This document shows positions 24,715-30,687 of a stretch of DNA of 30,687 bases, in pieces. The DNA is from Limnoglobus sp043780595 (lineage in GTDB: Bacteria > Planctomycetota > Planctomycetia > Gemmatales > Gemmataceae). The notes below the pieces were generated by a model. It saw nothing but the letters and a program-made list of their open reading frames with translations, made no database searches and was not told where the DNA came from. How positions within the stretch are numbered: the first letter of the stretch is position 1; each line of letters starts with the position of its first letter. The DNA lies in the NCBI GenBank assembly GCA_043780595.1, contig JAYWCL010000259.1, positions 1-30,687 of the forward strand, given 5' to 3'. The position numbers and the translations under genes are program-made.

Positions 24715-26239
24715 CGATTTGCGGGAAACTGTGGAACGGCGCGATGAAGATACCCTGCCGCACCGCGTGTTTCTGCAAGTAATCGAGCTGCGCGTCTTTC
24801 GGATCGCCGACGGTGAACGACCCGGTGTGACCGAGCGACGCGAGCAGGATCGTCTCGGCGAGGCAAGTGAACGTGAGCGACTGTTTCTCCGGGTGCAACC
24901 CCTGCGGGAACAGCCCGAAATCGAACGGCGCGTGCAACCCGCGCACGTGTGCCAGGCACTTCACCACGGTGAGGTCCGGCCGCGAACGCAGGTCTTCGTA
25001 CCGCACGTTTTCCGGCTGGGCGTCGTCGAGAATCACGCAGTTCGGCGCGAAGTCGTCGGCATTCAGAATGCTGCCCGGTGCGTTCGTCACGCAGACCACA
25101 ATCGCCGCCTTGCGGATCTCGTTGCGGTCGGCCGTCACGCGATGTTGCGGCCCGAGGCGATGGCTATCGACGATCACGCCCAACCGCGTCGGCAAGTCGA
25201 GCAGGATCAACTGACGTTTCGGATTTTCGCGAAGCAAACAGCGCGTGGCGGCACGTCCCGTCGAACCGGCCGCGCCGATGATCGCCACGGGGCCGTTCAC
25301 GTCGAATTCGCGTTCGATCTTGCGGACGTAGTTGGCAATCGACAGCGCCGTAAAGGCGTGCCCCGTCGTGATGCCGACGGTGCCGCTCTTGTTCGCTAAC
25401 AGTTGCCCTTGCCGCGTAATCGAGGGGATCAGCGCGCCGAGGCCGAGGATGCGGGTCCGCCGCGAGGCCGCGTACGCCAGTACTGCATCGATCGCTTCGC
25501 GGGCTTCGGTCAGCCGTTCGAGCATGTCGTGCGGCGCGAACGGGATCGTCAGCAGTTCGCCGTGCAGCGTGCGCCCGTTTCGCTCCACCTGCATTCCGCC
25601 AATCACGGTACACGGCTTCAGGAACGTGAGCCGTTCGATGAGGTGTAATGGCAGGCGTTGGAATTCGGGGAAGGGGCGGATTTTCTCTTCGACGCCGCGC
25701 GGATGAACTAGGAACGCGAAGTCGAGCGGTCCGGTGTAATCGGGGCGATACGTTTCGTTCGTCGTCACCCACGCCAGCGAGTTCGGCGCGGTTTCGGTCC
25801 GCGTCACCTGGCCGTCGTCCTTACGGTTCGGGTAGAACCGCCGCGACCGCGTGGGCGTGGTGTTGTTGCTCAGCCACGTTTTCTGGTGAACGACGACTTC
25901 GCCGATGGCCTTCGCCACGGCTTTTGCCACCCGTGGCACCAGCACGTTCGCCGACCAATCGGGGTCGTTCGCATGCGGGCAATCTTGCCCCACGAGAAGT
26001 ACGATGCTGACATTAAAGCCATCGTCTTGGCTATCGTCCTCGACTGGCTCGCGGAGTGCGGAGAGAATATACTCGACGCCGTCGAGTTGCGTCGCACCCC
26101 ATTCGGCGCGTTCGTCTTGGCCGAACGCGAATGTCGGCAGTTCGAGCCGTTCCCGAATGGTGAAGCAGATGTCTTCGATGGGATGATGGGTATTCGTACC
26201 CAGAAATTCGATGATCGGTATTGCGTTGGTGCGAATCAA
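24683..26239 (-). CDS. Acyl-ACP reductase (AAR)-like protein with extra N-terminal domain
   Basis: The product is about 518 residues from a TTG at 26239 with GAGG spaced 7 bases upstream; an ATG-free extension to 26344 is unlikely. Residues of about 173-518 follow cyanobacterial long-chain acyl-ACP reductase nearly end to end: FAFLVHPRGVEEKIR, GRTLHGELLTIPFAPHDML, GITTGHAFTALSIANYV, the Rossmann motif IIGAAGSTGRAATR (about 320-333), and FTCLAETILLASLGHTGSF. The Cys in the last segment (about 459) aligns with catalytic Cys294 of the Synechococcus enzyme, which carries the acyl thioester before NADPH reduction to aldehyde. The first ~170 residues have no recognised family (IIEFLGTNTHHPIEDICFTI). 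No aldehyde-deformylating oxygenase is in the window; an acyltransferase-like gene follows instead. Homology is inferred by eye; substrate unknown. Confidence 0.75.
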   Translation of the reverse strand: MIRTNAIPIIEFLGTNTHHPIEDICFTIRERLELPTFAFGQDERAEWGATQLDGVEYILSALREPVEDDSQDDGFNVSIVLLVGQDCPHANDPDWSANVLVPRVAKAVAKAIGEVVVHQKTWLSNNTTPTRSRRFYPNRKDDGQVTRTETAPNSLAWVTTNETYRPDYTGPLDFAFLVHPRGVEEKIRPFPEFQRLPLHLIERLTFLKPCTVIGGMQVERNGRTLHGELLTIPFAPHDMLERLTEAREAIDAVLAYAASRRTRILGLGALIPSITRQGQLLANKSGTVGITTGHAFTALSIANYVRKIEREFDVNGPVAIIGAAGSTGRAATRCLLRENPKRQLILLDLPTRLGVIVDSHRLGPQHRVTADRNEIRKAAIVVCVTNAPGSILNADDFAPNCVILDDAQPENVRYEDLRSRPDLTVVKCLAHVRGLHAPFDFGLFPQGLHPEKQSLTFTCLAETILLASLGHTGSFTVGDPKDAQLDYLQKHAVRQGIFIAPFHSFPQIGAIDLVRQTV

Positions 26240-26398
26240 GTGGCCACCTCGTCCGGTACGGCACGCCCTAGAGTAACGTGTACCATTAACATAGGTAAAC
26301 TTTGCACAACGCACATAAACGGCCAACTCAAGTAAACTTCGCAAGTTCGCGCGAAATTGCGCACGCGCCTGACGATAGTAGCGATTGCGAGTGGCGTC

Positions 26399-26947
26399 CT
26401 ACGTGCGCGGCTCGGATAGGCCGAAGTCGCGGATCGTGAAGATCGGGCGGAAATCGTACTTCGCGAGCGCTTCGCGGGCACCCTGGAGGCGGTCGCAGAT
26501 GCAGACCGCACGCACGACGGTGGCACCGAGCGCTTCGACGGCTTCAATGGCCTGCAACATGCTCCCGCCCGTCGTCAGCACATCGTCGATCACCACAACG
26601 CGATCGCCCGCTTTCACTTGCCCTTCGAGGCGTTCCTTGCTGCCGTACTCTTTGGCTTGCTTGCGTACGAAGAAGCCTTCGAGCGAGCGACCGTTGCGGT
26701 GGAACGCGGTGAGCGCCGCCGCCGCCATCGGGATCGCACCGACTTCCAGCCCGCCGATCGCCTCAAATTCGAGATCTTTCGTCGCCTCGTACAGTTCGTC
26801 GCCGAGTAGAGTGATCGCCTCCGCATGAAAGAGCACCTTCTTCGAGTTCACGTAGTAACTCGATTTCTTCCCCGAAGCGAGTGTGAAATCGCCGAACTGG
26901 AGTGCCCGTTCGCGAAAGAGTTGTTGGAGGCGTTCGCGTGGTGTCAT
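26399..26947 (-). CDS. pyrE: Orotate phosphoribosyltransferase
   Basis: The 182-residue enzyme joins orotate to PRPP to make orotidine monophosphate in pyrimidine synthesis. FTLASGKKSSYYVNSKKV is the N-terminal orotate-binding segment, GFFVRKQAKEYGSKERLEG holds the catalytic flexible loop, and RVVVIDDVLTTGGSML (near 117-130) is the PRPP motif. Length is slightly shorter than E. coli PyrE but normal for this bacterial type. The ATG at 26947 is directly preceded by a repeat-rich leader (26948-27087) without a strong ribosome binding site. The acyl-reductase-like gene follows 159 bases downstream on the same strand. Confidence 0.95.
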   Translation of the reverse strand: MTPRERLQQLFRERALQFGDFTLASGKKSSYYVNSKKVLFHAEAITLLGDELYEATKDLEFEAIGGLEVGAIPMAAAALTAFHRNGRSLEGFFVRKQAKEYGSKERLEGQVKAGDRVVVIDDVLTTGGSMLQAIEAVEALGATVVRAVCICDRLQGAREALAKYDFRPIFTIRDFGLSEPRT

Positions 26948-27087
26948 TTTTCGCTTTCAGCAGTCAGCGATCAGCAGTCAGCCAATCCGGTATTATGGGT
27001 ATATGCAGTGCTATTTTCGCTTTCAGCAGTCAGCGATCAGCAGTCAGCAGTCAGCCAATCCGGTATTATGGGTATACGCAGTGCTAT
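26948..27087. repeat. Two-copy direct repeat containing heptamer arrays, in pyrE leader
   Basis: Copy 1 (26948-27014) and copy 2 (27014-27087) are nearly identical, both running from TTTTCGC to GTGCTAT and sharing CCAATCCGGTATTATGGGTA. Each starts with 7-base units of consensus NNTCAGC: four units in copy 1 (26955-26982) and five in copy 2 (27021-27055). The extra heptamer accounts for the length difference. One C/T change (TATATG versus TATACG) also separates them. Confidence 0.9.
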
Positions 27088-27133
27088 CGAGCAGGACACT
27101 GGGCGGACGACGTAGTCGTACTGTATTTGCCTG

Positions 27134-27164
27134 GCTGAAAGCTGACCGCTGAAAGCTGACCGCT
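27134..27164. repeat. Heptamer array in inverted orientation
   Basis: GCTGAAA, GCTGACC, GCTGAAA, GCTGACC, GCT run in tandem just before the threonine dehydrogenase start. The reverse complement is units of NNTCAGC, the same family as in the pyrE leader repeats. The two arrays are therefore inverted relative to each other and could pair. Confidence 0.8.
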
Positions 27165-27184
27165 CTTTACTGGCGTAAAATACG

Positions 27185-28198
27185 ATGTCGCGACTTTCTT
27201 CGATTCTCATTACTGGCGCGTCCGGCGAGATCGGGCATAGCCTGATCGAACGGCTGGCGGCGGGGCCGCAACCGGTGATTACGCTCGACCTGAACGCGCT
27301 CGCACCCGAGCACGGCAAGAAGGTTCGCAAGGAGTTCGTCGGCTCGATTCTGGACAATTCGCTCCTCGAACGCATCCACGCCGAATATGAGATCGACCGC
27401 GTTTACCACCTCGCCGCACTGCTTTCCACGCGAAGTGAATTCTCTCCGGCACTCGCGCACAAAGTGAACGTCGAAGGCACGTTGAACCTGCTCGAGTTCG
27501 CGCAGAAGGCGGGCGAATCGCACGGGCGGCCCGTCGTGTTCTTCTACCCGTCGAGCATTGCCGCGTATGGCTTGGCCGATGTCGAAACCAAGCTCGCGGT
27601 CGGCAAAGTCCGGGAAGACGATCACCTGCACCCGACGACGATGTACGGCGCGAACAAGCTGTACTGCGAACATCTCGGGCGCTATTACGGGCGGCATTAC
27701 AAACAACTTTCTGCGAATTCGCTCGGGAAGATCGACTTCCGCTGCATCCGCTTTCCCGGCCTGATCTCGGCGATCACCGCGCCATCGGGGGGCACGTCGG
27801 ACTTTGCACCCGAGATGATCCACGCCGCCGCGAAAGGCGAACCGTACGCCTGTTTCGTTCGCCCCGATACGCGGATTCCGTTCATGGCGATGCCCGATGC
27901 GGTAACTGCGATCCAGCACCTGATGGACGCACCGCGGGCGCAGTTGCAGCGCGTCGTGTACAACATCGGGGCGTTCGCGCCGTCGGCGGAGGAAGTCCGC
28001 GTCGTGGTGATGCGTGCGTTTCTGGGTGCTGCGATTTCGTGGGAAGTCGATGCGAAGCGGCAGCGGATCGTCGATAGTTGGCCGGCGGATGTCGACGACA
28101 GTGCGGCCCGCCACGACTGGGGCCACGCGCCGCGCTACGGCTTCGATGCCGCGTTCGGCGAATACCTCATCCCCACGATCCGCAATCGCTACGCCTAA
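27185..28198 (+). CDS. NAD-dependent epimerase/dehydratase, SDR-type L-threonine 3-dehydrogenase-like
   Basis: The 337-residue extended short-chain dehydrogenase has the NAD-binding motif TGASGEIG (10-17), HLAALLSTRSEFSPALAHKVN, and the catalytic Tyr154-x3-Lys158 in MYGANKLYCEH. The C-terminal half carries features of the SDR-type threonine dehydrogenases: GGTSDFAPEMIHAA, PDTRIPFMAMPDAV, YNIGAFAPSAEEV, and IVDSWPADVDDSAARHDWG. That group oxidises L-threonine to 2-amino-3-ketobutyrate. No kbl (glycine acetyltransferase) gene is adjacent, so the activity is inferred from motif likeness. There is no clear ribosome binding site before the ATG. The methyltransferase gene begins 11 bases after the stop. 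Confidence 0.88.
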   Translation: MSRLSSILITGASGEIGHSLIERLAAGPQPVITLDLNALAPEHGKKVRKEFVGSILDNSLLERIHAEYEIDRVYHLAALLSTRSEFSPALAHKVNVEGTLNLLEFAQKAGESHGRPVVFFYPSSIAAYGLADVETKLAVGKVREDDHLHPTTMYGANKLYCEHLGRYYGRHYKQLSANSLGKIDFRCIRFPGLISAITAPSGGTSDFAPEMIHAAAKGEPYACFVRPDTRIPFMAMPDAVTAIQHLMDAPRAQLQRVVYNIGAFAPSAEEVRVVVMRAFLGAAISWEVDAKRQRIVDSWPADVDDSAARHDWGHAPRYGFDAAFGEYLIPTIRNRYA

Positions 28199-28209
28199 CC
28201 GGACGCATT

Positions 28210-29181
28210 ATGCCCAGTCTTCAATCGGCGATGAACGCGATCCCCGGCGGCGGTCGCATCTACTATTCCGCACGCTGGCTGCGCCGGTTGCTGAGCCTAT
28301 GGCGCGACCCGAACCGGCAGTTCCTCGCGTACCCGCCGGGCCACTTTTGCTCGCCGCTACCGAACGTGAGCGAACTCCAGCGCGACCACCCGCGATTGAG
28401 CGATACGACCATAGCGAGTTTGCCGGGAATCGATCTAAATGTGGCCGAGCAACTCGAACGCCTCGCGTCGTTTCGGCCGTTATTTGCCGAGCAACGCTTC
28501 GCGGAACATCCCACGTCCGGGCAGCGGTATTCGTTCGAGAATGCGTTCTTCACGTACTCGGATGCGCTGTTTCTGTACGCGATGCTTCGCGATCTGCGAC
28601 CGAAGCGCGTGATTGAAATTGGCTCGGGGTTCTCGTCGGCATTGATGCTCGATGTGCGCGATCGATACCTCGAATGCAAGCCCGAACTGACGTTCGTCGA
28701 GCCATACCCGACGCGGTTGAATACGCTACTCACAGCCGCAGATCGCCAGACGTGTACGGTGCTGGAACAGCGCGTGCAAGATGTGCCACTCGAGCGATTC
28801 GACGCACTGGAAGCGAACGACATTCTGTTCGTCGACTCCTCGCACGTGTCGAAAATCGGCTCCGATGTGAATCACCTGTTCTTCGAGATCCTGCCGCGAC
28901 TGCGCCCCGGTGTGGTCGTACACATTCACGATATTTTCTGGCCGTTCGAGTACCCGCGTAGCTGGTACGACCTCGGCTGGGCCTGGAACGAAACGTACCT
29001 GTTACGGGCGATGTTGCTGGGCCAACGCGACTGGAAAATCTTGCTGTTCAGTTCGTATCTCGAAGCGCATCACCCCACGGAATTGACGAACGCCAGCCCC
29101 ATGCTAATGTCCCGCGCGAAAGCCACCCCGCAAACGGGCGGTAGCAGCATCTGGCTACGGAAAACCTCCCACCGGGATTAA
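28210..29181 (+). CDS. SAM-dependent methyltransferase, class I (Methyltransf_24-like)
   Basis: The 323-residue product has the Rossmann SAM-binding start RVIEIGSGFSSALML (near 133-147), followed by TFVEPYPTRL, the motif II acidic position, and DILFVDSSHVSKIGSDV with VVVHIHDIFWPFEYP. The VDSSH and HDIF motifs are typical of the Methyltransf_24/cephalosporin hydroxylase-like group, which often works on cell-surface polysaccharides or small molecules. The N-terminal ~110 residues are an uncharacterised helical region. ATG at 28210 is 11 bases after the dehydrogenase stop, so the two are likely co-transcribed. The last codons lie in a palindrome that spans the stop codon. Substrate unknown. Confidence 0.85.
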   Translation: MPSLQSAMNAIPGGGRIYYSARWLRRLLSLWRDPNRQFLAYPPGHFCSPLPNVSELQRDHPRLSDTTIASLPGIDLNVAEQLERLASFRPLFAEQRFAEHPTSGQRYSFENAFFTYSDALFLYAMLRDLRPKRVIEIGSGFSSALMLDVRDRYLECKPELTFVEPYPTRLNTLLTAADRQTCTVLEQRVQDVPLERFDALEANDILFVDSSHVSKIGSDVNHLFFEILPRLRPGVVVHIHDIFWPFEYPRSWYDLGWAWNETYLLRAMLLGQRDWKILLFSSYLEAHHPTELTNASPMLMSRAKATPQTGGSSIWLRKTSHRD

Positions 29182-29189
29182 CCCGGTGG
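29169..29189. repeat. Palindrome spanning the methyltransferase stop codon
   Basis: CCACCGGG (29169-29176), loop ATTAA, CCCGGTGG (29182-29189) form a perfect 8-bp hairpin that includes the TAA stop. There is no T tract. It may be a weak terminator or a REP-like dispersed palindrome. Confidence 0.6.
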
Positions 29190-29238
29190 CTCGTGTGACA
29201 CGTTACAATGCCATTCCCTTTTACCGAAGAGAAACGCC

Positions 29239-29646
29239 GTGCGTCACCCGCAACTGCTGATCTGTGCCTTCGACGATTGGCTCGCGAAACAACTGGCGAC
29301 GCTGGCCGCCGATAGCGGCTGGTTGCTCAAAGAAACGCGGCAAACGGGGGCGTGCCTCGCGCTGCTGGTGCCACCCCGGCCGACGGTCGTCGTCGCTCAA
29401 CTCGACCCGCGTTCGGATACCACCAACCCGCTCGCGTTCCTGGCGGACATTCACCGCATCGCCCCCGATGCGGCCACCGTGGTCGTCAGCGATAGCAAAC
29501 TTAACGACGACGATCGCGCCCACTGGACCGCAATGGCGTTCGACCTCGGCGCGCGGTACGTCACGTTCCCGCCGCTGTTTCGGCAAAACCTCGAAGACAT
29601 CGTCAGCGGGCTGATGGCGTCGCGAATCCGGGCGGACGCGCGATGA
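29239..29646 (+). CDS. Degenerate response-regulator receiver-like protein
   Basis: The 135-residue product has the alternating alpha/beta pattern of a CheY-like receiver: LLICAFDDWLAKQLATL, then TVVVAQLDPRSD at the phospho-Asp position, TVVVSDSKL, and a last strand YVTFPPLF. The acidic pair at the N-terminus (Asp12-Asp13) is present and an Asp lies at the expected phosphorylation strand, but the conserved Lys at the end of strand 5 is replaced by Pro. It has no output domain. The start is GTG at 29239 with GAAGAG upstream. Its stop overlaps the start of the ferredoxin gene (ATGA), so the two proteins are made together. Receiver assignment is tentative. Confidence 0.6.
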   Translation: MRHPQLLICAFDDWLAKQLATLAADSGWLLKETRQTGACLALLVPPRPTVVVAQLDPRSDTTNPLAFLADIHRIAPDAATVVVSDSKLNDDDRAHWTAMAFDLGARYVTFPPLFRQNLEDIVSGLMASRIRADAR

Positions 29647-29846
29647 GCGAAAAACGCGAATTGCCGATGCTCGACGAACGCCGTTGCACCGGTTGCGGCG
29701 ACTGCGTAACGATCTGCCCGACCGACTGTTTAGCGATGGACGGCGCGTGGCCGTGGTTGCCGCGCCCCTACGATTGCATCGCCTGTTCGGCCTGCGCGAT
29801 TATCTGCCCGAGCGACGCGATCGCGATTCGCCTGGAATTTTGTTGA
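29643..29846 (+). CDS. Small 2x[4Fe-4S] ferredoxin
   Basis: The 67-residue protein carries two four-cysteine cluster motifs: CTGCGDCVTICP (Cys15, 18, 21, 25) and CIACSACAIICP (Cys45, 48, 51, 55), each ended by Pro as in bacterial ferredoxins. It would carry electrons in the cytoplasm. Two further Cys (29 and 67) are present. The spacer between clusters (about 20 residues) is longer than in clostridial ferredoxins. It is coupled to the receiver-like gene by an ATGA overlap. A promoter for the next gene begins inside its stop codon. No partner oxidoreductase is adjacent. Confidence 0.93.
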   Translation: MSEKRELPMLDERRCTGCGDCVTICPTDCLAMDGAWPWLPRPYDCIACSACAIICPSDAIAIRLEFC

Positions 29847-29870
29847 CACGTTCGGTCGGCTCGGTATTGT
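29843..29870 (+). promoter_or_regulatory. Sigma-70-type promoter for the small secreted protein gene
   Basis: TTGACA at 29843-29848 is a perfect -35 box and TATTGT at 29865-29870 a fair -10 box, with 16 bases between. It lies 60-87 bases upstream of the ATG at 29930 and overlaps the ferredoxin stop codon. Confidence 0.75.
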
Positions 29871-29929
29871 TCGCCCGGCACGACATCGGTTACCGACCGA
29901 TATGCGGCAAAACAGGAGGAGGGCGTAAG

Positions 29930-30319
29930 ATGCGTAAAGCAAGTTTCGCGTTTGCGGTGGCGGCTGTCATTCTGGCGACGGCGGGGACGGCGTCGGCGCA
30001 GGCTCCGTTCGTCTCGAAGCCGATCGACACGGACAAGTATCTCGTCCGTCCGTCGGCGGCCATCGGCAACGTCACGGGGCAAGCCACCAGCGGCATCATT
30101 CGCACGGCGGCGATGACGGTGGCCAACACCATCGAAGACAATGGCTTCGTGCGGACGTTTAACAACCTGCTCGGTCGCCGCGCACAACCGACGCCGAATC
30201 AGGCGGGCTACAGCACGCTGCCGATGGCTTCGTCGTATCAGTCGATGAAATACCGGAACTCGTTCGTGCCATTCGCGCCGATCGCATCGACTTACGGCAA
30301 GTCGCCGAACATCCGGTAA
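29930..30319 (+). CDS. Small secreted protein of unknown function
   Basis: The 129-residue product starts with a clear signal peptide (RKASFAFAVAAVILATAGTA, cleavage expected after SAQA). The mature part is about 105 residues, rich in Ser, Thr, Asn and Pro, with no cysteines and no family I recognise. It contains ATSGIIRTAAMTVANTIED, a likely amphipathic helix, and a Tyr/Pro-rich C-terminus (SYQSMKYRNSFVPFAPIAST). A strong ribosome binding site (GGAGGAGG) and a near-consensus promoter suggest high expression. It is followed by a perfect 11-bp hairpin. Confidence 0.85.
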   Translation: MRKASFAFAVAAVILATAGTASAQAPFVSKPIDTDKYLVRPSAAIGNVTGQATSGIIRTAAMTVANTIEDNGFVRTFNNLLGRRAQPTPNQAGYSTLPMASSYQSMKYRNSFVPFAPIASTYGKSPNIR

Positions 30320-30363
30320 ATGCCGTTACCCGGCGTTGCGCGACGACAAGCGTATGCGGGCGT

Positions 30364-30390
30364 CCGTCGAGGAAAGATATTCCTCGACGG
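30364..30390 (+). terminator. Perfect hairpin downstream of the small secreted protein gene
   Basis: CCGTCGAGGAA (30364-30374) pairs exactly with TTCCTCGACGG (30380-30390) around the 5-base loop AGATA, 45 bases past the stop codon. No T tract follows, so it would act as a Rho-type or processing signal rather than a canonical intrinsic terminator. Confidence 0.55.
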
Positions 30391-30590
30391 CGTCGGCGAT
30401 CTTCGCTGGAATCGACGTAAGTCGCAATTGCGGAAGCTCCAAAACCGTGTTTTTTCGGTTTTTTCGGTCTCAAAACGCCCCTTTTTGATCGCAAATCGCC
30501 GATCGGTTCCGAGGGTTTTGCCGTAACTCTCACACAAGTTGTGGATTACGTCGAGTGTCGACGTTTCGACACTCAACGAAAGACCGTCCG

Positions 30591-30674
30591 AAAATCGACC
30601 GAATGCGACCGAAAATCGACCGGACCCGACACAAAATCGACCGAACGCGACAATTCTATGTCATTTCGCGACAC
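30591..30674. repeat. 21-bp direct repeat array with helically phased CGAC boxes
   Basis: Units start at 30591, 30612 and 30633, each beginning AAAATCGACCG and having a second CGAC half. CGAC occurs at 30596, 30606, 30617, 30627, 30638, 30648 and again at 30669, so spacing is 10 or 11 bases, one helical turn. A fourth, half-preserved unit (CGCGACA at 30667-30673) ends near the window edge and the array may continue beyond. Confidence 0.8.
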
Positions 30675-30687
30675 TTTTGGGTACGTT

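Larger units (their letters stand above)
30320..30687. other. Gene-free right end of window
   Basis: I see no convincing gene in these 368 bases. They hold the 30364-30390 hairpin, a T-rich segment (about 30450-30470), a DnaA-box-like TGTGGATTA at 30540-30548 (8 of 9 matches to the reverse consensus), a 9-bp stem-loop (GAGTGTCGA at 30553-30561 with TCGACACTC at 30566-30574), and the 21-bp array described separately. Confidence 0.6.

Noticed and set aside
26948..27164. Possible CRISPR array or insertion-sequence ends in the pyrE leader
   Set aside because: The repeats are period-7 arrays within a two-copy direct repeat; there are no spacers, transposase gene or matching target duplication.
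27167..28126. A 319-codon open frame on the minus strand opposite the threonine dehydrogenase gene
   Set aside because: Antisense shadow of a clearly conserved dehydrogenase; Arg-rich translation without motifs or a ribosome binding site.
30320..30526. Short plus-strand frame starting right after the small secreted protein
   Set aside because: No ribosome binding site, crosses the perfect hairpin at 30364-30390, and the translation is Arg-rich without motifs.
30540..30548. DnaA box and replication origin
   Set aside because: Only a single 8-of-9 match; a chance hit is likely, and no dnaA, dnaN or rep gene is in the window. Kept only as context for the 21-bp array.
30591..30674. Possible CRISPR array
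   Set aside because: Units are 21 bases, contiguous and imperfect, with no spacers of constant size and no cas genes in the window.

Overview
The window looks like chromosomal DNA of a planctomycete, probably of the Gemmataceae. The evidence is a DUF1559 prepilin-like protein, a very large secreted protein with an N-terminal LExR-type motif, tandem repeats and FG-GAP units, a zinc-ribbon membrane protein, a PQQ-type propeller protein, and a GC-rich composition with many orphan genes. No rRNA, CRISPR array, phage module or complete insertion sequence is visible.

Layout. 1-720 (minus): the 5' part of a Uma2/DUF820 nuclease-like gene running off the window edge, and tRNA-His(GUG). 787-2712 (minus): a tight pair, zinc-ribbon membrane protein then DUF1559 prepilin. 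2913-7175 (minus): a 1420-residue secretin with a long helical N-terminus, followed by a strong hairpin. 7546-9248 (plus): a secreted protein of five ~60-residue repeats, a TIGR02574-type antitoxin, a frameshifted RelE/ParE toxin, and a decayed copy of the 3' end of the repeat gene. 9280-10038 (plus): uracil-DNA glycosylase. 10039-13334 (minus): a translationally coupled pair of a periplasmic-binding-like protein and a histidine kinase with no adjacent response regulator. 13499-15371: a small orphan, a secreted alpha/beta hydrolase (minus) and panD. 15661-21408 (plus): a 1440-residue cell-surface repeat protein and a PQQ-like propeller protein. 21401-22234 (minus): a DUF4375-like membrane protein. 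22345-23403 (plus): an Rnl5-type RNA ligase. 23422-26947 (minus): pyrE, an acyl-ACP-reductase-like protein with an extra N-terminal domain, and an HxxxD acyltransferase-like protein. 27185-30319 (plus): an SDR-type threonine dehydrogenase, a methyltransferase, a degenerate receiver coupled to a 2x[4Fe-4S] ferredoxin, and a small secreted protein with a clear promoter. The last ~370 bases hold two perfect hairpins and a 21-bp array in which CGAC recurs every 10 or 11 bases.

The most promising units are the reductase/acyltransferase pair (a possible uncharacterised acyl-chain pathway), the orphan kinase with its binding protein, the receiver-ferredoxin pair, and the broken toxin-antitoxin locus bracketed by a duplicated gene tail. 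Heptanucleotide tandem repeats occur in two intergenic regions; one of them is the leader of pyrE. All identifications come from reading the sequence and recalling family motifs; no database search was run.
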